DNA of 64,000 nucleotides, taken from positions 1 through 64,000 of the forward strand of contig ALPF01000003.1 in the NCBI GenBank assembly GCA_000291825.1. The letters run 5' to 3'. The notes beneath the pieces were generated by a model. The model saw nothing but the letters and a program-made list of their open reading frames with translations. It made no database searches and was not told the DNA's origin. The translations under genes were made by a program, and so were the position numbers. Below, in pieces: positions 19,739-25,864 of this stretch (the stretch's first letter is position 1; each line of letters begins with the position of its first letter). This DNA comes from Prochlorococcus sp. W8 (lineage in GTDB: Bacteria > Cyanobacteriota > Cyanobacteriia > PCC-6307 > Cyanobiaceae).

Positions 19739-20557
19739 ATGAATTTATTTGCAAAACTTGATTCTTACGAAGCATATTTAGAAAAAAACCCTTTTCATAA
19801 ATTATTGAATATTGATTTAGAGCAATATGGAGAGGTTCAGAAAAAAATAGAAAAATCTGCTTATCATTCTGTTGATCCTAATTTGAAAGAAGCATTTGCT
19901 GCAGAACTTGATGATTTGGTCAGATTACATTATTTAGTAACTTCTAGAAACGTTACTACTATTCTTGAGTTCGGAGTAGGTAAGAGTTCTATGGTATTTG
20001 ATCATGCACTTAATTTAAATAAAAATAGATTCTCTTCTTATGTTGAAAATAATTTGAGGCGAAGTAATCCATTTCAATGTTTTTCGATTGATAACAGTAA
20101 AAAATGGATCAAAGTTTGCAAGAAAACTTCAAAAACAACTCTTGTTAATTATCATTATTCACGATGTTCTATTTCTACTTTTAACGGAAGGGTTTGTACT
20201 TATTATGATGATTTACCAAATATATGTCCTGATTTAATTTATCTAGATGGACCTGACCAATTTTCTCCCGCTGGTGATGTGAGAGGTATAAATACAAATC
20301 ATCCAGACAGATTACCAATGTCTGCAGATATTCTTGCATTCGAGCATTTTTTATTACCTGGTACTCTAATAGTTCTTGATGGTAGAACTGCAAATGCCAG
20401 ATTTCTAAAGACTAACTTACAAAGGAATTGGTCTTATTATCATGATGAAGTTTTTGATCAACATTATTTTGAATTAGTAGAAACACCGCTTGGAATTTAT
20501 AACAAGAGACAAATTGATTATTGTTTGGGGAATGATTTTTATCAACGAATTAAATAA
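19739..20557 (+). CDS. Class I SAM-methyltransferase-like protein (islet A cargo)
   Basis: 272 residues with a Rossmann-type core: TTILEFGVGKSSMVF (about 77-91, like methyltransferase motif I), CFSIDNSKKWIKVC (motif II acid), DLIYLDGPDQFSP (about 166-178) and GTLIVLDGRTANARFL (about 216-231). The pattern suggests a SAM-binding fold, but the substrate is unknown and the glycine motif is GVGKS rather than the usual GxGxG. It is the sole gene between two guaA-end repeats, so it is probably horizontally acquired cargo. AT-rich like its neighbours. Confidence 0.65.
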   Translation: MNLFAKLDSYEAYLEKNPFHKLLNIDLEQYGEVQKKIEKSAYHSVDPNLKEAFAAELDDLVRLHYLVTSRNVTTILEFGVGKSSMVFDHALNLNKNRFSSYVENNLRRSNPFQCFSIDNSKKWIKVCKKTSKTTLVNYHYSRCSISTFNGRVCTYYDDLPNICPDLIYLDGPDQFSPAGDVRGINTNHPDRLPMSADILAFEHFLLPGTLIVLDGRTANARFLKTNLQRNWSYYHDEVFDQHYFELVETPLGIYNKRQIDYCLGNDFYQRIK

Positions 20558-20690
20558 TCTTATTATTTGAAAATTAAATCCACATTTATGCGGTAGTATA
20601 CTTATTCAATTTTAAGTTGAATTTTCTTTGACTTTCTATACACTTAAATCAATAAGTATCGTTCAAAAGTATAAAGAATTATGGGTTTAT

Positions 20691-20711
20691 GTTTGTTGCG
20701 GGTTTGTTGCG
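20691..20711 (+). repeat. Arm-like repeat pair, unit A right
   Basis: GTTTGTTGCG at 20691-20700 and 20702-20711, both perfect and 11 bp apart, about 60 bp before guaA-end repeat copy 2. Confidence 0.7.
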
Positions 20712-20769
20712 AAAGTATCAACTTTATAGATGTCAATCATAACAATAGAAGTGAAGGGGTCTTTTATGA

Positions 20770-20790
20770 TGGTTCTATTGAGTGGGAATG
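20770..20790 (+). repeat. guaA-terminal repeat, copy 2
   Basis: Reads G-S-I-E-W-E-TGA in the guaA frame with a shared GAGTGGGAAT core and one T to S change from guaA. The bases after the stop (AAAAGCAGGGTATAAACCT) closely resemble those behind copy 3 (GCAAAGCAGTATAAACCTG), so the repeated unit runs about 20 bases past the stop. Confidence 0.7.
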
Positions 20791-20830
20791 AAAAGCAGGG
20801 TATAAACCTAGTTATAATCTAGAAAAATTG

Positions 20831-20851
20831 GTTTCACACGAGTTTCACACG
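20831..20851 (+). repeat. Arm-like repeat pair, unit B left, first
   Basis: GTTTCACACG at 20831-20840 and 20842-20851, identical and 11 bp apart, 40 bp after repeat copy 2. Confidence 0.7.
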
Positions 20852-20891
20852 AGAATCTTGCAACCTATTGGCAAGGTATCTCGATATGGAG

Positions 20892-20912
20892 GTTTCACAT
20901 GGGTTTCACATG
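20892..20912 (+). repeat. Arm-like repeat pair, unit B left, second
   Basis: GTTTCACATG at 20892-20901 and 20903-20912, identical and 11 bp apart, 61 bp from the first pair. Confidence 0.7.
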
Positions 20913-20975
20913 GAGGTAAAAATTTATCTCTACAGAGAAATCGTAAAGTTTTAAATTTCTCTACACCTCAATAAA

Positions 20976-21293
20976 TTAGTTTTTAATTTTTTTTATTTTT
21001 TCTAAATTCCATTTATCAAATATTAATTTCATTTCTCTTTCGTAGTATCTTACTTTCTTTGAGAAAGGTAGTTGTTGAATAATTATTCCAAAGGGAAATT
21101 TAAAAAAAGAAGAAACATAAACAATATAAAACTCGACAAATGAAGGTTTTGGTGGGAGAGGCAAATTTTTTACATATGCCCAATCAATGCATGGTCTCAG
21201 TTGCTTATCACTATCGATAATATTTTTTTTACATCTCCACCAAGAGAATAAATAAATGCAAATAAAAATCGGTAGTGGAAGAAGTCGCAACAT
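20976..21293 (-). CDS. Small hypothetical membrane protein (islet B)
   Basis: 105 residues. The N-terminus is hydrophobic (LLPLPIFICIYLFSWW, one membrane segment), followed by a CIDWAYVKNLPLPPKPSF stretch and a second hydrophobic part (FYIVYVSSFFKFPFGIII), then a basic tail ending in Lys/Ile repeats. No family recognised. It is the leftmost gene of unit B, transcribed toward the junction. Confidence 0.5.
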   Translation of the reverse strand: MLRLLPLPIFICIYLFSWWRCKKNIIDSDKQLRPCIDWAYVKNLPLPPKPSFVEFYIVYVSSFFKFPFGIIIQQLPFSKKVRYYEREMKLIFDKWNLEKIKKIKN

Positions 21294-21426
21294 TAAATAT
21301 CAAGGATAATTTTTCTTCTAATTGATTCAAATTCCTATTTGATAATAAATGGATAGTTCAGTTTTTATGGAAATTCTGCTTATTGGATTATCATTAGGTC
21401 ACATCAAAATTTGAAATCATAACCTG

Positions 21427-22035
21427 ATGGAAGGAAGTGTTTATGTTCTAACTAATCCAGCAATGCCGAATATGGTGAAGATTGGTAAGACGACAAGAGA
21501 TGTAGAACTTAGACTTGCTGATCTATATTCGACTGGCGTTCCTCCTCCTTTTGAATGTGAATATGCAGCAAAAGTTAAAGATGTAGATAAGACAGAAAAA
21601 GCATTTCATACAGCATTTGAACCAAGCAGGGTTAATCCAAAAAGAGAATTTTTTAATATCAATCCAGAACAGGCAATTGCTGTTTTATCACTAATGGCGA
21701 TTGAAGATGTCACCCCAAGCGTTCAGGAAAAAGCAAAAACAATTGATGTAGAAGCAACTGCCTCTGCTGAGAAATTCAAGAAGAAAAGACGACCTACTAT
21801 TAATTACTTTGAGATGGGTTTAAAAGAAGGAGATATTTTAAAATTCGGGAGAAATGAAGAATCCTGCACAGTCTTAAATGGAAGACAAGTTTCCTATAAA
21901 GGAGAATCTTGGTTTTTATCAAATTTAACTAATAAGTTATTAGATAGAACTGGTCCTATGGATGGATCACCTTATTGGTATTTCAACGGTAAAAACCTTA
22001 AAGATTTATACAACGAAACTTATTCAATAGATTAA
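21427..22035 (+). CDS. GIY-YIG (T5orf172-type) protein with RAMA-like C-terminal domain
   Basis: 202 residues. N-terminal half (about 3-90): GSVYVLTNPAMPNMVKIGKTT with YV...KIGKT as the GIY-YIG equivalent, RLADLY as the Arg-helix, EKAFHTAFEPSR and the closing Glu/Asn in KREFFNINPEQA. These are features of the T5orf172 branch of GIY-YIG nucleases. The C-terminal part (about 130-200: GLKEGDILKFGRNEESCTVL, VSYKGESWFLSNL, GSPYWYFNGKNLKDLY) resembles the RAMA-type domain attached to restriction enzymes and DNA methylases, which would bind modified DNA. Nuclease activity and the second domain are inferences. Confidence 0.72.
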   Translation: MEGSVYVLTNPAMPNMVKIGKTTRDVELRLADLYSTGVPPPFECEYAAKVKDVDKTEKAFHTAFEPSRVNPKREFFNINPEQAIAVLSLMAIEDVTPSVQEKAKTIDVEATASAEKFKKKRRPTINYFEMGLKEGDILKFGRNEESCTVLNGRQVSYKGESWFLSNLTNKLLDRTGPMDGSPYWYFNGKNLKDLYNETYSID

Positions 22036-22038
22036 TTT

Positions 22039-22224
22039 TTAATCTTCAGGATGATGAGGATCGGGATGAGGAGGAATTGCCGCATTATATTCTTCTGATG
22101 TTGCATCTCCAGACATCAACTTTGTTATCCATCCTCTGTGCCAAACTTCTAGTTCATCCCTTTGCCAAGGTTCAAGGTCAGGATACATTTCTTCTAATTC
22201 TTCATAAGTCTTTGGTGGTTGCAT
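22039..22224 (-). CDS. Small acidic hypothetical protein (islet B)
   Basis: 61 residues, acidic and Trp-rich in the middle (DLEPWQRDELEVWHRGW), ending in a Pro/His-rich tail (IPPHPDPHHPED). It starts 5 bases after the upstream gene's stop, so it is the last gene of a minus-strand cluster. No family recognised. Confidence 0.55.
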   Translation of the reverse strand: MQPPKTYEELEEMYPDLEPWQRDELEVWHRGWITKLMSGDATSEEYNAAIPPHPDPHHPED

Positions 22225-22229
22225 AATAT

Positions 22230-22931
22230 TTAAATTTCTGGAGGTTGATTTAATTTAAAATATTCTGTTTGAGGTAATCTATATTCTGCATATCTTTTAT
22301 GCGCATTTTTTTCAATTTCTCTAGCATTTGGATAGTATTCACATGAAATGAGAACTGCGGAATTATCCACTCCTAACTCCTTAAATCTTCTCTCTGGATC
22401 GATAGTAATTCCAATTTTATATAAACCACTCTCTAAATCTTGAATAACATAAACATATCCATCTTCACCTGTTGAGTGATGAGTTGAACCAACATTAATC
22501 CCTAAAGATGCCAACTCCTCAAGAGTTCCTTCTCTTCCCATCAACCATTCAAAATATTTTGCACCTGCAGGAGGTGGTAACGAACTACATGTATCTGCAT
22601 CAAAAGATTCCTTTAAATAACCTTTAAGTTCATTTGGACTCTCTTTCTCTGCATGAATTAAAACCCATTGCTGAAATTCACTGTAACCTTCTTTTGATCT
22701 TGGAGTGATTGGTCTTACATCTCTTTCTGGATTCCATTCATGATTGAAGTTATACCATTCGGTCCACAAACTATTTTCTAAATCATGAGGATCGCCAGAT
22801 TTATATGCTTTGAGATAATAATCCGGAGCATTTTCAGTTGTATAACCATACTTTTCTATCCTTGATTCTAACCATGCTAGAAATTCTTTTTTCATTGCAG
22901 GAGAATTTATATCTCTAGGTTCTTTATTCAT
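22230..22931 (-). CDS. Protein with C-terminal GIY-YIG (T5orf172-like) domain
   Basis: 233 residues. The first 140 or so are an unrecognised acidic, Trp/Tyr-rich region. The last 80 hold a second T5orf172-like domain: GYVYVIQDLESGLYKIGIT (about 158-176), DPERRFKELG, a helix with EIEKNAHKRYAEYR and the ending TEYFKLN. It sits between the EEP nuclease-like gene (6-base gap) and the 61-residue gene (5-base gap), so the three are likely co-translated. Role in DNA cleavage or nucleic-acid sensing is inference. Confidence 0.68.
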   Translation of the reverse strand: MNKEPRDINSPAMKKEFLAWLESRIEKYGYTTENAPDYYLKAYKSGDPHDLENSLWTEWYNFNHEWNPERDVRPITPRSKEGYSEFQQWVLIHAEKESPNELKGYLKESFDADTCSSLPPPAGAKYFEWLMGREGTLEELASLGINVGSTHHSTGEDGYVYVIQDLESGLYKIGITIDPERRFKELGVDNSAVLISCEYYPNAREIEKNAHKRYAEYRLPQTEYFKLNQPPEI

Positions 22932-22937
22932 TCGAGA

Positions 22938-23576
22938 TTAAGAATATTTAATTGAACAACTAATTCCATCATGGTCACTATTATTTTCAGTTGCAATTCT
23001 TTTTAAATTCTCTGCACTTAAATCATTTGAAATAACTATGTGAATAAGACCCATATTTGTAGTCAATAAATTAAATCCATCGATCATATTTTTTAAAGAA
23101 GAAAATACAATTTCTGGTTGATTCTTTTTTGGAAAATTCTGATTGAAATCTCCAAGAATAATGGTTTTCTCATTGGAGAAACTTAAATTTTGAATAAAAG
23201 AGAGATGATCCTCCCATGGTTTGCGATCTTTTCTTCCAGTGCTGACATGAGCAAATCTCCAAGGAATACAAAGACCAATTATTCTAATTCCATTAGTAAC
23301 ACCCGATATAAATCTTCCTGATGGAATTTCTTTAGAACCTAATTGATCAATATCAGTCCATTTATTTTTTGACCAGAGGATTACCTTTTTTCGTCCATTT
23401 TTAGTTTTATAACCATAATCCTCATTAGAGGAAATAATATATCCATCTTCGGGAAGCAGAGTTTCATATCCTTCTGTTAGGCAGATAATATCAGAATCAA
23501 ATTGATCAATAAAAAATTTACCTCTCTTAGATTTAGGAGTTGCCCAATCTGAATTCCAACAAGATATTTTAAACAT
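22938..23576 (-). CDS. Endonuclease/exonuclease/phosphatase (EEP) family protein
   Basis: 212 residues with EEP superfamily motifs in order: KISCWNSDW (metal-site Asn, about residue 8), DIICLTEGYE (metal Glu, about 35), IILGDFNQNF (Asp-x-Asn, about 141-143), HIVIS in place of the usual DHIxxS, and the terminal NSDHDGISCSI (Asp-His). Nearly all catalytic positions look intact. Targets could be DNA, RNA or phospho-compounds. It is in the minus-strand cluster of unit B next to a GIY-YIG gene. Confidence 0.75.
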   Translation of the reverse strand: MFKISCWNSDWATPKSKRGKFFIDQFDSDIICLTEGYETLLPEDGYIISSNEDYGYKTKNGRKKVILWSKNKWTDIDQLGSKEIPSGRFISGVTNGIRIIGLCIPWRFAHVSTGRKDRKPWEDHLSFIQNLSFSNEKTIILGDFNQNFPKKNQPEIVFSSLKNMIDGFNLLTTNMGLIHIVISNDLSAENLKRIATENNSDHDGISCSIKYS

Positions 23577-23596
23577 TTCTTTTAAGTTTTAAATAC

Positions 23597-23725
23597 TTAA
23601 TAATGAGGTGGTTCTGATTCTTCGGGAGGGAAATAGGTATCCTCATCATTACCCTTTTTCTTCTTCCTGAAATACTCTTCGGATGGATCTAATCCATCAT
23701 TATCGTAATCACTTTCTCTTGCCAT
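23597..23725 (-). CDS. Very small acidic protein upstream of EEP gene
   Basis: 42 residues starting at the ATG 23723-23725 (MARESDYDNDGLDPSEEYFR, then Lys-rich and Glu/Pro-rich parts). The frame stays open upstream to 23878, but that stretch crosses a terminator-like hairpin and reads as low-quality protein, so I take the shorter start. DYDNDGLDP resembles a short calcium-loop-like Asp repeat (DxDxDG), which may be chance at this size. Confidence 0.4.
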   Translation of the reverse strand: MARESDYDNDGLDPSEEYFRKKKKGNDEDTYFPPEESEPPHY

Positions 23726-23744
23726 TATTTTCTTAAAAATAAAA

Positions 23745-23900
23745 TAAGAGGGCATTTGTTTGCCCTCTTCAAGTCGTATGCACCTCGCTGTCCACAAAGT
23801 CGATGAAGTGCTTTTGACTCCTGAATTATTTCTACTCTTATTGAATAGAAAAAGATAGTCGTACAAACCACAAAGCACTAATACTCGGGTAGAAATACCC
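23745..23900 (-). ncRNA. Candidate small RNA or leader in islet B
   Basis: On the minus strand a 9-bp perfect hairpin (AAGAGGGCA/TGCCCTCTT, 6-base loop, 23746-23769) is followed by ATTTTATTTTT, a good intrinsic terminator. It lies upstream of the 42-residue gene rather than behind one. About 150 bases before it contain an 8-bp inverted repeat (23807-23814 with 23872-23879) and a GGGTA-GAAA-TACCC tetraloop hairpin (23886-23899). This suggests a short structured transcript or an attenuated leader. No known RNA family is recognised. Confidence 0.4.
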
Positions 23901-23901
23901 T

Positions 23902-23976
23902 ATGAATTTCAAACTATTAGGAGGACAATATAGATATAGATCTAGGAGGTCTTATGAAACTATTCAATCAATTTAA
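23902..23976 (+). CDS. Possible 24-residue leader ORF ahead of CP12-like gene
   Basis: ATG at 23902 opens MNFKLLGGQYRYRSRRSYET and ends 23 bases inside the next gene's frame (TAA at 23974-23976). AGGAGG at 23919-23924 and again at 23944-23949 lie within it; the second is the ribosome binding site of the gene starting at 23954. It may be a coupled leader peptide. The short length makes this uncertain. Confidence 0.3.
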   Translation: MNFKLLGGQYRYRSRRSYETIQSI

Positions 23977-24136
23977 TGTTCTTCCAAGATACTTAACTGC
24001 ATTTAATTATGCAGGTGTAAATCTTAATGAAACCCCAAAAGAACTTGAGAAATGTACCCCTGAGTTTCAAAACTTTTGGGATAAAGAATGTAGAGAACAT
24101 CCAACTAACCAAAATTGTTTAATTTACTGTGACTGA
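23954..24136 (+). CDS. Small protein with CP12-like C-terminal motif
   Basis: 60 residues, with a perfect AGGAGG four bases before ATG. The C-terminal third reads FWDKECREHPTNQNCLIYCD. The two cysteines are eight residues apart with Pro at the fifth position, matching the CP12 C-terminal form CExxPxxxECRxY that forms a redox disulfide and binds GAPDH in the Calvin-cycle complex. The AWD_VEEL-type CP12 core and N-terminal Cys pair are absent. It is near the right end of unit B. Functional link to CP12 is inference. Confidence 0.6.
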   Translation: MKLFNQFNVLPRYLTAFNYAGVNLNETPKELEKCTPEFQNFWDKECREHPTNQNCLIYCD

Positions 24137-24182
24137 GTAATTAATTTTTAGTTTTTATTAGATAATCCCGATCTAAAAAATG

Positions 24183-24203
24183 GTTTCACACGGGTTTCAC
24201 ATG
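24183..24203 (+). repeat. Arm-like repeat pair, unit B right
   Basis: GTTTCACACG at 24183-24192 and GTTTCACATG at 24194-24203, 11 bp apart, about 70 bp before guaA-end repeat copy 3. Confidence 0.7.
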
Positions 24204-24270
24204 AGAAAATATTTCAAATTATGCCTTGAGATGTATTGCTATGACTGACATTTTTTCTTGCTTAACTTTC

Positions 24271-24291
24271 AGGACTATAGAGTGGGAATGA
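24271..24291 (+). repeat. guaA-terminal repeat, copy 3 (right boundary)
   Basis: Reads R-T-I-E-W-E-TGA in the guaA frame; 18 bases (GGACTATAGAGTGGGAAT, 24272-24289) are identical to the guaA end. Probably the original chromosomal side of the integration site. Confidence 0.8.
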
Positions 24292-24494
24292 GCAAAGCAG
24301 TATAAACCTGTTAAAGTCTTAAAAATTTACTGGAGGCCGGTTGTATGTGAGGATACAATCTAATCTCTTTAGAAATAATCATATTTCATTTTACTTCTCT
24401 GAAGTTACATTTAATACGTACTTATATTAGAAAATGAGAAAATCAAAAACCTTGCTTATGCTAAGGAAGTTATTATTGGGTATTTACGAAAGTT

Positions 24495-25532
24495 ATGCAA
24501 ATTAGGAAAAGAGGTTTGAATTTACTTGCCAACAAAAATCTTATTGGATTATGGTTTTCAATCTTGTTTGCAGGACTACAATTTCGCATAATCACTTTTG
24601 TACTCAAGGAGAATTTTGAGTTAAGTCTTAAAGCCGCTGAGGGAGTATTAAATGGTTATCCTCATTGGAGAGTTTATCAAAATAGATTACTTGGACCATT
24701 GATTTTTCAATCCGGCAAATATCTTTTTAAAGATTCTCTCTTTGCATATATTTTAATATCAATATTATTAATCTCAATAGCAGGTTTTATTGTTTGGAAG
24801 ATTGGGGATAGAAAAGGTGGACTCAGAGTAGCTTTTTCAATATTATGTGTTTTTCACATACTTTTTACTTTTACTCTAAATCTTTATTGGTTATATATTT
24901 GGGATTATATATCTTTAGTTATCTTCTTATTATTTGTAGAAAGTGTAATTTCAAAAAGATCAATATTATGGTTTTTGGGGATATGGTTTGTTGGTATTTT
25001 TAATCATGAAAATGCAGTTTTTATTGGAACTTATCTTATAGCTGATTCATTAGTTCCTTTTATTATAAATCGTATGAATTATATTAAATCTGAGTTTATT
25101 AAATTTGATATTAAGAAAATATTTATTGGTTTTAGCTGCGTGAGTTTAAGTACTTTAATAGTTGAATTTCTAAGAAACACATTTCTTAAGGAAGCTATTG
25201 CTCCAAGATTATTTGGATTAGATATTGATCCAAATATAATGCCTTTCCAGTTGTTTAAAAACTTTAAAGTTCTTAAGTCAACAGCTTTTTCAATAGATTA
25301 CTACTCAACTCAAACATTACCGATAATATTTTTCTTATTAACTATTGTTTTAGTTTCCATTTTGATTTTTTTAAAAAATCCTATTCTCTATGGAGGTTTT
25401 TCTTTAAATTACCTCCTTTTTATTGTTAGTCTCCTAATGTTTGGTGTCTTTTATGAGACTAGAATTTATATTAATCTAATCCCATTATGTATTTTGGGGG
25501 CAATTGTACTAACTGACAAAAAAGTTCAATAA
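24495..25532 (+). CDS. Polytopic membrane protein of unknown function
   Basis: 345 residues with about eight to nine hydrophobic segments and short basic loops. An extracytoplasmic-looking early segment contains YQNRLLGPLIF, and a mid-protein loop has GIFNHENAVFIG. The Asn-His-Glu motif and overall layout recur in the unrelated-locus protein at 32042-33289, suggesting one family, perhaps a GT-C-like membrane glycosyltransferase (speculative). It is just right of the guaA islets, so it may be accessory too. Confidence 0.6.
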   Translation: MQIRKRGLNLLANKNLIGLWFSILFAGLQFRIITFVLKENFELSLKAAEGVLNGYPHWRVYQNRLLGPLIFQSGKYLFKDSLFAYILISILLISIAGFIVWKIGDRKGGLRVAFSILCVFHILFTFTLNLYWLYIWDYISLVIFLLFVESVISKRSILWFLGIWFVGIFNHENAVFIGTYLIADSLVPFIINRMNYIKSEFIKFDIKKIFIGFSCVSLSTLIVEFLRNTFLKEAIAPRLFGLDIDPNIMPFQLFKNFKVLKSTAFSIDYYSTQTLPIIFFLLTIVLVSILIFLKNPILYGGFSLNYLLFIVSLLMFGVFYETRIYINLIPLCILGAIVLTDKKVQ

Positions 25533-25636
25533 CTTTTAATTAATCTTTTAATTGAAGAGACTTTATTTGTTTATTAATTAATTATTTGTAGGCAAATTTC
25601 AATTTTAAAGTAAGATGGTTTTAATCAATATCTAAA

Positions 25637-25801
25637 ATGAATTTAAAAGAAAGAGGAATAACAGTTGGCGATTTACTTATTTTTATCATAGTTGTTATAA
25701 TCGCTTTTTTTTCTATTTCTAAAATTAAAAATGAAAATAGTCAGAAATCATTAAGCTATTTCACAAATAATTTTCATGATTTTAAAAATATAAATAAATA
25801 A
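25637..25801 (+). CDS. Single-span small membrane protein
   Basis: 54 residues: MNLKERGITVGDLLIFIIVV continuing as one hydrophobic helix (about 12-28), then a polar Asn/Lys/Phe-rich tail. The RGITVGDLLIF start resembles small proteins common in Prochlorococcus genomes. AT-rich and between two longer genes on the same strand. Function unknown. Confidence 0.55.
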   Translation: MNLKERGITVGDLLIFIIVVIIAFFSISKIKNENSQKSLSYFTNNFHDFKNINK

Positions 25802-25864
25802 TTTAATTATGTATTTTAAAAAATTATCATTGATACTAATTAATTCTGTAAAGACTTTAAATTG

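Larger units (their letters stand above)
19501..20790. mobile_element. Putative integrase-less islet A at guaA
   Basis: A unit of about 1.3 kb bounded by guaA-end repeats (19479-19500 and 20770-20790). Inside the left end are a pair of GTTTGTTGYG words 11 bp apart and a further copy about 70 bp on. Inside the right end is another pair. The only gene is the methyltransferase-like ORF at 19739-20557. No recombinase gene is present. Interpretation as an integrated element is inference from the boundary repeats and arm-like sites. Confidence 0.6.
20558..20975. other. Gene-free junction of islets A and B
   Basis: 418 bases without a supported gene. It holds, in order, a small TTCAA/TTGAA hairpin, the right arm-like pair of unit A (20691-20711), guaA-end repeat copy 2 (20770-20790), and the two left arm-like pairs of unit B (20831-20851, 20892-20912). 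Nothing else is recognised. Confidence 0.7.
20791..24291. mobile_element. Putative integrase-less islet B at guaA
   Basis: A unit of about 3.5 kb between guaA-end repeat copies 2 and 3. Its left end has two pairs of GTTTCACAYG words (11 bp apart) and its right end one pair, the same geometry as unit A but with a different word. Cargo: a small membrane protein, a GIY-YIG protein, a four-gene minus-strand cluster with a second GIY-YIG protein and an EEP nuclease-like protein, a candidate small RNA and a small plus-strand gene. No integrase, replication or structural phage gene is visible. Confidence 0.62.
24137..24494. other. Gene-free right end of islet B and flank
   Basis: 358 bases. It holds the right arm-like pair (24183-24203), guaA-end repeat copy 3 (24271-24291) with its AAAGCAGTATAAACCTG tail, and then an AT-rich stretch ahead of the membrane-protein gene. 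A 23-codon ATG frame at 24434 runs into the next gene's start; I see no support for it as a gene. Confidence 0.65.

Noticed and set aside
20831-20912. Clustered short direct repeats resembling a CRISPR array
   Set aside because: Units are 10 bp at 11-bp spacing and in pairs only; there are no 25-35 bp repeats, no unique spacers and no cas genes.
24434-24505. 23-codon ORF ahead of the membrane protein gene
   Set aside because: Overlaps the start of a longer gene and has no supporting signal.
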